DNA of 64,000 nucleotides from Phallus indusiatus. Its lineage: Eukaryota > Basidiomycota > Agaricomycetes > Phallales > Phallaceae. The translations under genes were made by a program, and so were the position numbers. Below, piece by piece: positions 1-9,146 of this stretch. The first letter of the stretch is position 1, and the number at the start of each line of letters is the position of its first letter. The stretch lies in the NCBI GenBank assembly GCA_027605045.1, contig JAQFWX010000107.1, positions 1 to 64,000 of the forward strand, read 5' to 3'. The notes beneath the pieces are model-generated. The model had not been told where the DNA came from and did not search any database. It saw only the letters and a list, made by a program, of their open reading frames with translations.

Positions 1-2280
1 GAAAAGTGAAATAGAGACAGAACAAGAAACGGAAAGTAAAAGTAAAATACGGGAATGATAAATAAAATAGAACAAATGATGCCGATGATAATAAATAGAA
101 AAATGAGAGACGGCGGTAGCGTACCCTGACACAATTCTTTCTGATAATGAATCTATGTCTCTTCCGCTATTAGCCTTCCAGTCCCAGGACATACGATTTG
201 GATCTTTTACGACTTTGTATATCTATAGTTAATATGCAAGCCTCGACCTCGATCGGACACGCACTTACCGAAGGAACCTTCACCTATCGTTATCCGTCAG
301 TGCAGAAGTTCGGATCTGGTTCACCGGGATCATGTTTGGAGAAAGTTTATATCGAGGAGCAATTAAACTGGTTTACAGTTGTTAACATATATTTGACACC
401 AGAATCAGCAAACGAGACTTGTATCGAATATGGTTAGCAACTCGAAAGGATTCAAGTTCACGTTTTAGTACTGGACGTAAGTCGATGGGTAATCATGAAG
501 GGCAGGTACACAAAAACTTAGCCAGCCAGACCCGAATCCTATCAGAAGACACACCATCACGATTCTCCTTTATCATTCGACACTTCTCAGCATGGTCCTC
601 CTAACCTTCCCAGTCCCTCTTCTCCACCAACGATCCTTCCGAAAGATCCGACGAGCTTGTTCCAATCTTTTTGGGCGAATTTGAACAATAAAGATAGCAT
701 ACGAGGCAAAAACAATCAGATCCACTTACTTTTCTTCTTCCTTCTCGTACAGTCCCCTTAGCGCTTCTTTTCATCCTGTTATCCCACTATCATGCATACA
801 ACCACGAAAACTCACAAAACTCTACTCCTTATTTACACTTCCCTTCTTCACTTGCGTTCCGTTCTTCTCTCCGAACCGGACCAAATCCAGGCTTTCTCAC
901 ATTATCCGTGTACAACACACTTGTTCCGAAATCAACATTGATCCTAATACCATACTCCCCACGACACCACCCCCTGCGATGGAAGTAACTGTTCCATATG
1001 ACAATTTAGAACTAGGATACCCGAGCCTTAACTCTATACGAACAAACGAACATCAATGTCATCACGAGTCGTATGAGTTTGTCGGGTTCCCAACTGCTCA
1101 ACAGGATGGAATAGTCATATGGAGATTAGTTTTTCGTCATTGGTTCTATGGTTACATACAGTTCTTATTTGTTGATGCCCCTTTTCTCTTGCCACCTCCT
1201 GAGATTTCTGAAGCTGTTACGCACCTTTACCACTTATCAAGAAGTGGAAGCGATCTATTCGAAGATCTGAGGCGACCATCGATTCCTAGTCCTACCATCA
1301 TTCTTCCACTGCCATGGAGAAGATCCCAGCCAGGGAGATCAGTCAGAAGAATAAGATGGAAAGGTATGGTACAGGATAGAGGCAGCGCGGGAAGTGCCAG
1401 GTGTTGAGTCAGGCAAGGGCTGTGTCTCAGCGTTTTGTTCTTCCTATTTGATCTCTTTTTGTTTCTTTTGTTCTTTTGTTTTGGCTTCATCATTTTCTCC
1501 TATCTATGTTTATGACTCCTTGTTATTGTAATTGTATCCCCATCATTCTCTGCGATTCTATCTTCCATATTTCTTTTTGTTCTTTTGTTTCTTCCTGTTT
1601 GTTATCCCGGTGAACGATGAGTGATCGTCTCACCAATGCTATGTACTCTGAAAGGTATAAATACTGCATGTAAATACTTGTATCAGACAATTCTACCGGA
1701 CGAGTTGTCTCACATTTAAGTCTCAGTCAAGTTCAGTTTAAGTCAAGTTCAGCTCAAGTCAAGTTTCGCCTCTAGTCTATTTCTACGCTCATATCTATAT
1801 CTTTGGATTAACTCTGAGTGAGGTCTCGGAGTATAAACTAGCGATTTTATTTCAGTTTATCGCTTTCACTAACTCGCACGGAATTCAGTCATCATTGATT
1901 GCAGGTCCTCTTTTAGTCGCATTCCAAGTTCATTGCCGACTTTCTGTTCACCCTCTCACTTGCACAGTTGCATACGATCTTTTATCATTGCAGTTGTTGT
2001 TGGTGTTTTGTTTGTGTTGGTTTGATATCGACGTATCCCTCCCCATTACCACACCTCTCTCTCACGTTGAATTCAGCACCAGGACACGCTCCACGGTAGA
2101 CTACCGACCTCGAAACAAATATCTCATTGTAGTCCGATCATTAATAGCCGACACTTTTAGCTATTCACATCGGATCGTTACAGCACACGTCGCATGTTCA
2201 GGTCGGGTGTCTGGCACTTAGCTGTGTCAGGGCCACATGCCGCGCTATCGTTTTCATGTATAGGTCGCAGTCCCTAGAGT
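1..2280. other. Repeat-rich region without a supported gene
   Basis: No convincing gene. The first ~145 bases are purine-rich and end in the motif GGTAGCGTACCCTGACA, which recurs near 4790, so this is probably the edge of a copy of the same repeat family. Around 1650-1760 there is a TATA-like sequence (GGTATAAATAC) followed by short imperfect direct repeats of the type GTCAAGTTCAG, a layout like the U3/R/U5 part of an LTR. Open frames at 979-1407 and 1895-2221 resemble no family I recognise and their composition is not gene-like. Probably decayed retroelement sequence; this is inference from layout, not from a recognised protein. Confidence 0.4.
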
Positions 2281-2285
2281 GAGGG

Positions 2286-2394
2286 TCCCTAAGCTTGTTC
2301 TCTTAGGATCCCCTCCTCTAGGTGAGTAGTTAGTTCTCCCCAATATATTTCTCTTAGGATCCCTCCCTCTAGTGTGAGCTGAGTAGCCCTAACA
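2286..2394 (-). repeat. TGTTAG-family short repeat, copy A
   Basis: On the minus strand it begins TGTTAGGGCTACTCAG and runs through two CCTAGAGGAGG-type blocks to an AACAAGCTTAGG end. Three further copies lie at 2948-3691 (interrupted), 3925-4030 (minus) and 4063-4134 (plus). The unit is about 110 bp and non-coding. TG at one end suggests an LTR or a small non-autonomous element; no terminal inverted repeat within a single copy was evident. Confidence 0.6.
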
Positions 2395-2419
2395 AAAATC
2401 ACCCACCTGTCACTATGTC

Positions 2420-2570
2420 TTATAGGGCGGGTTAGCATGGGTACCCGTGGTTTCGAAAATGGCTACCTGTACCCGACCCAGGTCAATTAGGCGCCGTACC
2501 TGTGTGATGAGTACCCGTGACCTGCGGGTACGGATACAGTACCTGCAGGTTAAACCTGTGCGACCTCCAA
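2420..2570. repeat. GGGTACCCGT-rich block, possible hAT-type terminus
   Basis: A 150-bp stretch repeats variants of GGGTACCCGTGG, TACCCGACCCAGG, AGTACCCGTGACC and CGGGTACGGATAC in both orientations. Clusters of short subterminal motifs of this GGGTACCCG type are familiar from hAT-like DNA transposon ends in mushrooms. No transposase is seen nearby, so at most this is one end or a solo remnant. Confidence 0.3.
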
Positions 2571-2947
2571 CCCGTTGAGAGTCTTAATCTCCTTTAGTTC
2601 TAGTAGTCTAGTTTTCTGTATTTAAACCCCAGACTTCGTCTGAGGCTCCCTAGTCTGAATATCAAGTCTTATTAAGTCTATTTTGAGCCTTGATCTAGTT
2701 AACCTCTTTATAATCAAATCTTCTCTTATCTATCTCATTTAAAGTCCACTCCTAGTACTTGTCCAGACCTGTCTGGACTGTCTCGGACTTCTAGTCCAAA
2801 ATTAAGGGATATTCAGGGTCGTCTGAGTCGGCACAGCATAAGCTGAAGCCAAGTCCCTTCTGTTCCGTGGTCCAGACTTCCCGGACTTCCACCTAGACGC
2901 CCGGCACATGGCGCATCACAGCATCACACTGGATACAAGCACACAGC

Positions 2948-3691
2948 TGTTAGGGCAACTCAGGGCACACACCTTGTCATGTATCTAGGGCACTTTTACC
3001 CAGCTCAGCAAAAACAAGTCAAAGGCACAGCCACTAAATCCAAAAACAGCATATAAACAACAAAAGCCCACATTATGTCAGTTTTTTACTATTCTTTTTT
3101 GAGCTCTTGCTTGTATTTGTGTATTTCTATTTGTTTATTTTCTAGGAACAGTCATATGACTCAGTTCCAGGTACTTTTATTTTTCTGTCTCACTATAATG
3201 TTTCACTATAATTTTTACTACTCCACCTTTACTAATTAATTTCCTTTCTAAGTAATTTCTTATCTTTTAATTACTAATATTTTGCTTTATTTGTAGCAGC
3301 CCCAAAGTGTATAAATAGGGGCTGATTTCTCTTGTAAATATGAATCTGCCTTATCATCTATACTAGTGCACCAAAGTGCTTACCAATTAAATTGGTCTTT
3401 CTCTTTTCTATTTCTTTCTCTTTTCTATCTCTACCTCAAGACTATCAGTAGCAGCCAGCTCAAGTCTTACAACAGCAGCAGCAAGCTCTGTCTCACCCTC
3501 AATAACAAGACCTTTGTTGCCAGACTAGGTTCCCTCTAAACAACTCTTTTATTTGCAACAGTACAAGGTGCCTATACCTTGAACCAGAGCAAATACATTA
3601 CACACCTAGAGGAGGGAAAACCTAAGATCTATTCAGGGGCAGCGACTAACTACTCACCTAGAGGAGGAAAACCTAAGAGAACAAGCTTAGG
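2948..3691 (+). repeat. TGTTAG-family repeat, copy B, interrupted by an LTR-like insert
   Basis: The 5' part of the unit (TGTTAGGGCAACTCAGGG, from 2948) and its 3' part (from ~3599, CACACCTAGAGGAGGG to the CTTAG end) are separated by about 620 bp that the other copies lack. The insert (about 2974-3598) has a TATA-type box (GTATAAATAGGGGC near 3310) and pyrimidine-rich sequence after it, as expected for an LTR promoter. I read it as one repeat nested in another. No coding sequence is evident. Confidence 0.5.
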
Positions 3692-3697
3692 CATCCC

Positions 3698-3900
3698 TGT
3701 CACGGTACGCTAGCGCCTCGCTCGATTATTCGATCTTTTCGATTTCTTTCGGTTTCATTTCGCACTTCGATTTCCTTCATTTTCCGTATCTTACCATTTC
3801 CACTACTTTGTCGATTTCTCGATTTCTTCGATTTACTCCGATTTCTGTTTCTATCTCCTCGGATCCCATGGGGATCAGTCGGGCGCCTCATACTCTGTAT
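3698..3900 (+). repeat. TGTCAGGGTA-family repeat, inverted copy
   Basis: Starts TGTCACGGTACGCTAGCGCC and continues through repeated TCGATTTC blocks to CCCATGGGGATCAG. The reverse complement of about 4428-4640 follows the same order of blocks, including CATTTC, CCTTCATTT and CCCATGG-GATCAG, so the two form an imperfect inverted pair of ~200 bp separated by ~530 bp. Confidence 0.6.
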
Positions 3901-3924
3901 TTATATGCATTTTCCCTGGGGAAT

Positions 3925-4030
3925 CTAAGCTTGTTCTCTTGGTTTTCCTCCTCTAGGTGAGTAGTTAGTTGCTGCCCCGCAATAGATCTTAGGTTTCCCT
4001 CCTCTAGGTGTGTGCCCTGAGTCGCTAACA
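3925..4030 (-). repeat. TGTTAG-family short repeat, copy C
   Basis: Minus-strand copy starting TGTTAGCGACTCAGGGCAC at 4030. It is the cleanest and most complete copy of the ~110 bp unit and lies head-to-head with copy D, 32 bp away. Confidence 0.6.
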
Positions 4031-4062
4031 ATCCCCCTCTGGGAAGACACATATAAGTACAG

Positions 4063-4134
4063 TGTTAGGGTGACTCAGGACACACACCTAGAGGGCAGAA
4101 ACCAAGAGAACAAGCTTAGGGATCCCCCTCTAGG
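4063..4134 (+). repeat. TGTTAG-family short repeat, copy D (partial)
   Basis: Plus-strand copy starting TGTTAGGGTGACTCAGGAC. The central block between the two CCTAGAGG motifs is missing, giving a shortened unit ending in GAACAAGCTTAGG. Confidence 0.55.
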
Positions 4135-4269
4135 GCTATGCTACCTATACTACGTGGAAGCTCGGGGACAATAGATGAGTATCGCCACGGGATTCGAGGT
4201 GATAAAAGGGAGTTCGAAGAGGTTCAGAGAATTCGATCGGAGTTCGAATTCAAAGAGATCGAAAGGAAT

Positions 4270-4795
4270 AGATAATAGAAAATGAGAAATGACAGAACTA
4301 TAGTTTGAGTTCTGGAACCCAAACTTGAAGTCTCAGAAAGGGATCGGAAAGGAGAAAAGAGGATCGGAACACAAGGAAACAAAGAAATAACGACACGGAA
4401 GACATGAAACTAGCATACCCTGACATACAGGATATGAAGCACCCAACTGATCTCCATGGGATTTGAGAGGATACAAACAGAAATCGAAATAAATCGAAGA
4501 GATTGAGAAAACGAGAGAATGACGAAAATAGTGAAAATGGCAAAGTACAGGAAATGAAGGAAATCGTAACATGAAATGAAACTGAAAGAAATTGAAGAAA
4601 TTGAATAATCAGGTGAGGCACTAACATACCGTAACAGCAACACACGTGAGTAGAGAAAGTGAAATATGGACAAGGAGAGTGAATGGAGGATAGAAATAGT
4701 GTGTGGGAAATGTAAATGAAATGGAAATAAATATATACCGACAATAATAAATAAGGAAAAATGAGGGGACACGGTAGTGTACCCTGACAAAGTCT
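4270..4795 (-). mobile_element. LTR-like repeat of the TGTCAGGGTA family
   Basis: Read on the minus strand, it begins TGTCAGGGTACACTACCG at about 4790 and contains two internal restarts of the same motif, near 4640 and near 4440, so it is modular with a period of 150-200 bp. The purine/pyrimidine-biased sequence gives several overlapping open frames of up to 166 codons that look like low-complexity artefacts. A related end is at the left window edge (about 120-141). Terminal TG and ACCCTGACA ends suit a retroelement LTR, but no reverse transcriptase was found in the window. Confidence 0.5.
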
Positions 4796-4800
4796 CATCC

Positions 4801-5187
4801 ACTGAACAATTGTGTCCTTACAGCTCCAGATCCCATTTCTGGCCTATCAACTCCTGGAATGCAAGAGAGTTCAGGTTCAGATCTTGTAGAACTTAAGGTA
4901 GGTATAGTTTTCACATTCATGATTCTGTCTCCACTATGTAACATAACTAGAAATTTCAAATTACGCATTCATCAACTTAAGGCTCTAGTGGAGAAGATGG
5001 GTATTGTGGTACTACTCGCAAAAACAGGAAAAGCCATACTTAAGAATGGTGAGTTTCACACACATTGCATGATTATTTTTCATCTCATTGCTGGACTTAG
5101 ATTATCTTAAGGCATTAGCTTCCATACCTTCAGCAGACATTGATGAGCACTGGAGCTTTATAGTGCAACTTCTGAAGGAGGGCTGAA
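4801..5187 (+). pseudogene. Three-exon gene fragment of unknown function
   Basis: Three short exons splice in frame: about 4801-4895 (ending ...DLVELK), 4948-5048 (NFKLRIHQLKALVEKMGIVV...) and 5100-5187 (DYLKALASIPSADIDEHWSF...) ending in TGA. The introns have GTAGGT...CTAG and GTGAGT...TTAG ends. The result is about 90 residues, predicted helical, with no family I recognise. There is no credible start codon upstream because the sequence abuts the repeat that ends near 4795. It may be the 3' end of a gene cut off by the retroelement, or a small gene with its start at 4859. Function unknown. Confidence 0.35.
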
Positions 5188-6019
5188 GCACTGATATTGA
5201 ATTCACTGTATTATATTATTGCATTCCTGTAATATAACTTGACATTGAGCTGATTGTTGATGCAAATGAATTAATGAGCTTGCGGAATGACTAAGCCTAC
5301 CGCCTACGGCTGACGGGGATTCGAATTTTGGCTGAGGCTAATTTACTACATGTCGGATTCTGACTGAGGGTAGTTGACTACAATATGATTCTGACTGAGG
5401 CCGGCTGACTGTAATTCGAATTTCGGCTGAGGTTAGCTGACTACGATTCGACTTCTGGCTGAAGACGACTGGCTACTATTTGACATTGATTTGACGATAA
5501 AATCACTTTGACTGACGTTGAGATGAAGTGCAATCATTTTATTTAGTCAATTAAGCGAATCAAATGTACATCAAATTCCTTCGTCGACACCTCAAAAGCA
5601 TGCCCCAGACTACAATTCGTGAGGAGCTCCAACGAACTTTGATATTCTCTGACGCCCGTTTTTACTGAGTATATATGTCCGTTAACAGTTCCTCAGCCAT
5701 TTTCTCAATCTCAATCTCTTGACTTTGGATCTTGACAATCTGCAAGGGTTTGAGTGACATCCGGTCCTCTAGTAAATTAAATTTATAATACTTGCTGCAT
5801 ACAGTAGAAAGATTGCACAATATCAAAAATATGAAATTTCTAGAGCATAACTGTTTCGTCATACACACCCCAGAAAATCAAAATACTTGTCAATTATCTT
5901 GGTAAAGCTTAGCACGCAAGAGGCAACCTCCGCCGCAAATTTCGCTCGTGTTTTAAGTCACAGAGCGTCGAAGTTCATCACATTTCAATACATGATACAT
6001 GCTTTGGCATATTCTGGCC
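5188..6019. other. Intergenic region downstream of SEC13
   Basis: No gene recognised. It holds the 32-bp minisatellite listed separately and AT-rich sequence up to the SEC13 stop. The minus-strand open frame at 5662-5868 has no family signature. Confidence 0.5.
5311..5500 (+). repeat. Minisatellite, ~32-bp unit, five to six copies
   Basis: Consecutive units start at about 5311, 5343, 5375, 5406, 5438 and 5470. Each carries the skeleton TGACTAC...GATTCGA...CTGGCTGAGG; four of the first five are 32 bp and one is 31 bp. Copies differ at roughly a quarter of positions, so the array is old. Confidence 0.75.
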
Positions 6020-7413
6020 TCAGCTCGACATTTCACTTACACATTCCCATCCTCCTTGTAACCTTTCTTTCCAAAGTGTGACTTTGCCGTCGCCACAGCT
6101 AACAGCCAAGATGTTTCCAGCCAAACTCCAGGACACCCGCCAAACAACGTCAGGAAATTTATTGTTGGATGCACCGGGTGTAGAAGATGGATCCAAGAGA
6201 GTCTTCACCCAGGGCGAAGTAGGCATATCCTTAGTCCAAATTATTACTGTCTTATCCTTTGAGGATGTTCATCATAAACTTGCTCTCAGGATTTTGAACA
6301 AGTGAAAAACTCACTTGTGATGCTGTTGCGATGTACGAACGCGGAAGACCAATATTCGGAGCCCATGCAACGTCGCGAACCCAGTCTGAATGTCCCTCCA
6401 AAGTTTCTTCTTCAAACCATGCTTGCTGATCTTCTCTACAATGACCCTGAGAACATTGGCGAAAGGTTAGTGTTCGGGAAAACAGACCTATATCCCCAAA
6501 TCTTTACAAGATTATCACAGCCGGCACTGGCGAAACGTTTGACAGTTGCGTAAGAGGGTTGGTCCGACTCTGAAAATGAATTTGGTTGCTGAGCGGATTG
6601 CGTGGTTGGTGTGATCAACGATCCTGGCAGCACTGCCGGAGCCCAAGAGACTGCGTTGCAGCCTATGGCGTGGCCATTGAAAGTGTCGGCGCCCCATGTT
6701 CCATCATCTGAGGGGAAATGTAGAACGTCACATACAAAAACTACGAAACTTTGATAATATGCACCTTCAAATGTCAAAACTGACAATTTCCCGTCGGAGG
6801 ATGCGCAAGCGACAATTGACCCTAGCTCATGAGGAGCCCAACTAATTGAGTTGACTGCAAAGGAAATCATGCGCATGTTGATGAACCATACTGTTGCAGC
6901 ACTAACCAGACGCCGTATGAAGTGTGTGTTCTTTGATTTTGGTCCATGTTCCAAAACCGCCACCTTGAGCTTGTCCTTGGGGCTGTTCTTTCCAAATAAA
7001 AACTTTTCCATCATATGAGCACGAAGCCAGGATGTGGCCAAACTTTGGATGTGCCCATGCAACCTGCCACACTGGGCCGTTATGTCTAGAATAGAGCTGT
7101 GAGTAAATAGCCACGCGACATATAACGACATAGATACCCTTTCAATGTTTGACCTTCTTTTCTTTGTACTTCGCCATTCACGACTTCAAAGACTTTCACG
7201 GCGCAGTCCGACGAGCAAGTCGCTAGTCTTTTACCATAGTAATCCAGTTGGGCATCATGCTGTAGGAACAGGTTAGGACGAAGGTACGCGGAGGGCAATT
7301 GGTCTTACAATAATGTCGGCATGAGAAGTTTCGATAGATATTGTTTTTGAAGAAGCCGCGCTTGCCTTAAAAACTTCAGATAGGGATATAGAAGAGAAGT
7401 GGTGTCTCGACAT
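6020..7413 (-). CDS. SEC13: SEC13, COPII coat / nuclear pore beta-propeller
   Basis: WD40 protein of about 330 residues that pairs with SEC31 in the outer COPII cage and with NUP145C/NUP84-type proteins in the nuclear pore Y-complex. The exons give the diagnostic order [43 protein letters not shown] then [53 protein letters not shown] and WECVS near the end; six blades are recognisable, as expected for SEC13. At least six introns. The N-terminus is uncertain: I used the ATG at 7413, but exon 1 could splice differently upstream. It is divergently arranged with the phosphate carrier, whose ATG is 220 bp away, so the two probably share a promoter. Confidence 0.9.
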
Positions 7414-7633
7414 ACCATTTTCTACGTTGGTGATGTGTTCAAGGCGTCTATGAAAGTGTGGTGATGTACGTGTTCGTGATGCGTCACATCTGTCACGGTG
7501 CACGTTCGCTTCGGAGTAAACCGGCGATATACCGAAGCGCTGCGTTTTGAGCGCCAAAAATTTCCTGCTTTCCATCTCTCCCGAACTACTTTCATCGCGA
7601 TCGACTTTTTCTTCATAATTTGAGGACGAAGTC

Positions 7634-8856
7634 ATGTCACTAGTACCTCCATCCACGAAGTGGGATTCCCGGTCTGTTTTTGGCTTTCCTATTTGTTCAT
7701 CAAGGGATTATTGATTCCTTTTCCCCAGGTTTGCTGGCCCTATTCCACACAACGCATCATATTACTCCAAGTGTATGTTGGGCGGTCTACTCGCCTGTGG
7801 CCTTACTCATGCAGCGATTACCCCGCTTGACGTTACAAAATGCAATATGCAGGTGAGAACACTTCCGTTTTTATTGATCCTCATTAACTTTTCGTTTCCT
7901 GCTCAGGTAGACCCCACTAAGTACAAAGGTCTGACCCAAGGTCTCCGCACTTTGATAGCCGAAGAAGGGGCCAATGGCATTTGGAAAGGGTTCGGTCCAA
8001 CTCTCGTCGGATACTCTGCGCAGGGACTGTTTAAATACGGTCTATACGAAGTCTTCAAAGATGTTTACTCAAACCTTGCCGGTGAAGAAAGCGCCACCGC
8101 TTACAAACCTCTTATCTGGGTCACCGCTTCTGCCTCCGCCGAATTCTTCGCCGATATTGCTTTATGTCCATTAGAAATGACCAAAGTCCGCATCCAAACC
8201 AGCCCAGCGGGGTCATTCCCGACTGCCTTTGGTCCCGCATTAGCTGCTATGCGAATCAACAAAGCCGAAACTCGATACCCCTTCGGCTCTTTGGTTCCCC
8301 TTTGGTCGCGTCAGGTGCGTCCACTAAAAAAAGTACAAGCGATGCCATTACTCATTTTTTAAAAAAATAGATTCCGTACACCATGGCCAAGTTTTTTCTT
8401 CGAAAAAGTCGTGCAATTGTTTTACACTCACGTTTTCACTGCGCCTAAAGAGACTTACAACGCGACGACCCAACTTGGAATCACCTTCGCTTCCGGTTAC
8501 ATTGCTGGTGTCGTTTGTGCTATTGTTTCTCATCCCGCTGATACCGTCGTCAGTCTTATGGGTAAAGCGGAAAACAAAGGCAAATCTATCGGAACTATCG
8601 CCAGTGAGGCAGGTCTAAAGAAACTGGCCACAGGTGGTCTTGGAACTAGGGTGGTTATGATTGGTATGTTTTCTTTACGGTTTCTGTCTTATCAATCATA
8701 CCAATCATTTACTTATTTTCATCAGGTACACTAACAGGTAAATTAATCGTCTATATTTTTGTTTCTGAAAGTAACAGCTTGTTTCTAGGGTTCCAATGGT
8801 GGATTTATGATACATTTAAGAGTACAATGGGTCTGGGTACTACCGGTGGAAAGTAA
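7634..8856 (+). CDS. Mitochondrial phosphate carrier (PIC2/MIR1 type)
   Basis: SLC25 inner-membrane carrier importing phosphate (and in the PIC2 group copper) into the matrix. Exon 1 encodes MSLVPPSTKWDSR and splices to FAGPIPHNASYYSKCMLGG. The first carrier motif is PLDVTKCNMQ, the second PLEMTKVRIQT, the third PADTVVSLMG; the first and third are characteristic of phosphate carriers, and the protein ends FQWWIYDTFKSTMGLG. Length about 310 residues, normal for the family. The last introns leave a 12-base exon (8726-8737) coding TLT. PIC2 versus MIR1 cannot be settled without an alignment. Confidence 0.88.
8726..8737 (+). other. 12-base microexon of the phosphate carrier
   Basis: The bases GTACACTAACAG lie between ...TTTCATCAG and GTAAATTAATC. 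Including them joins VMIG to GFQWWIYD in frame as VMIGTLTGFQWW, matching the conserved last helix; skipping them also keeps frame but deletes four residues. Confidence 0.75.
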
Positions 8857-9146
8857 ACACCAAAACCGCTCCTAGAGTACATAGCAAAAACCTACCTTTT
8901 CCTCTTTTATTTCATCTTCATACAATCAATTCTCTAATTTGATCTAGCTGATATCATCCAATATGCAGTCTTTGCCTATTGCATTCTTTTTTGCTTAGTA
9001 CCGTGGTGTTATTTAACGCTCTTTCTCGTAATATTAGACTGCATTAGAGTTTCTACTTGTATCAATGCCGGACTGCCGGTAATTGTTATTTTCGAACTCA
9101 GTCAAACAGTGTGCATTTGTGGCAACAATTACACTAGTCCGCGACC
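8857..9146. other. Intergenic, phosphate carrier to BRR2
   Basis: 290 bp of AT-rich 3' and 5' flanking sequence. No further gene seen; the BRR2 promoter must lie here. Confidence 0.6.

Noticed and set aside
979..1407. 142-codon plus-strand frame as a gene
   Set aside because: No recognised domain, no splice context and surrounded by repeat-like sequence.
4298..4802. Overlapping Phe/Ser/Leu-rich minus-strand frames
   Set aside because: Low-complexity reading of a purine/pyrimidine-biased repeat; no family signature and several frames are open at once.
5311..5500. CRISPR-like array
   Set aside because: Units are contiguous and diverged with no unique spacers; the genome is fungal.
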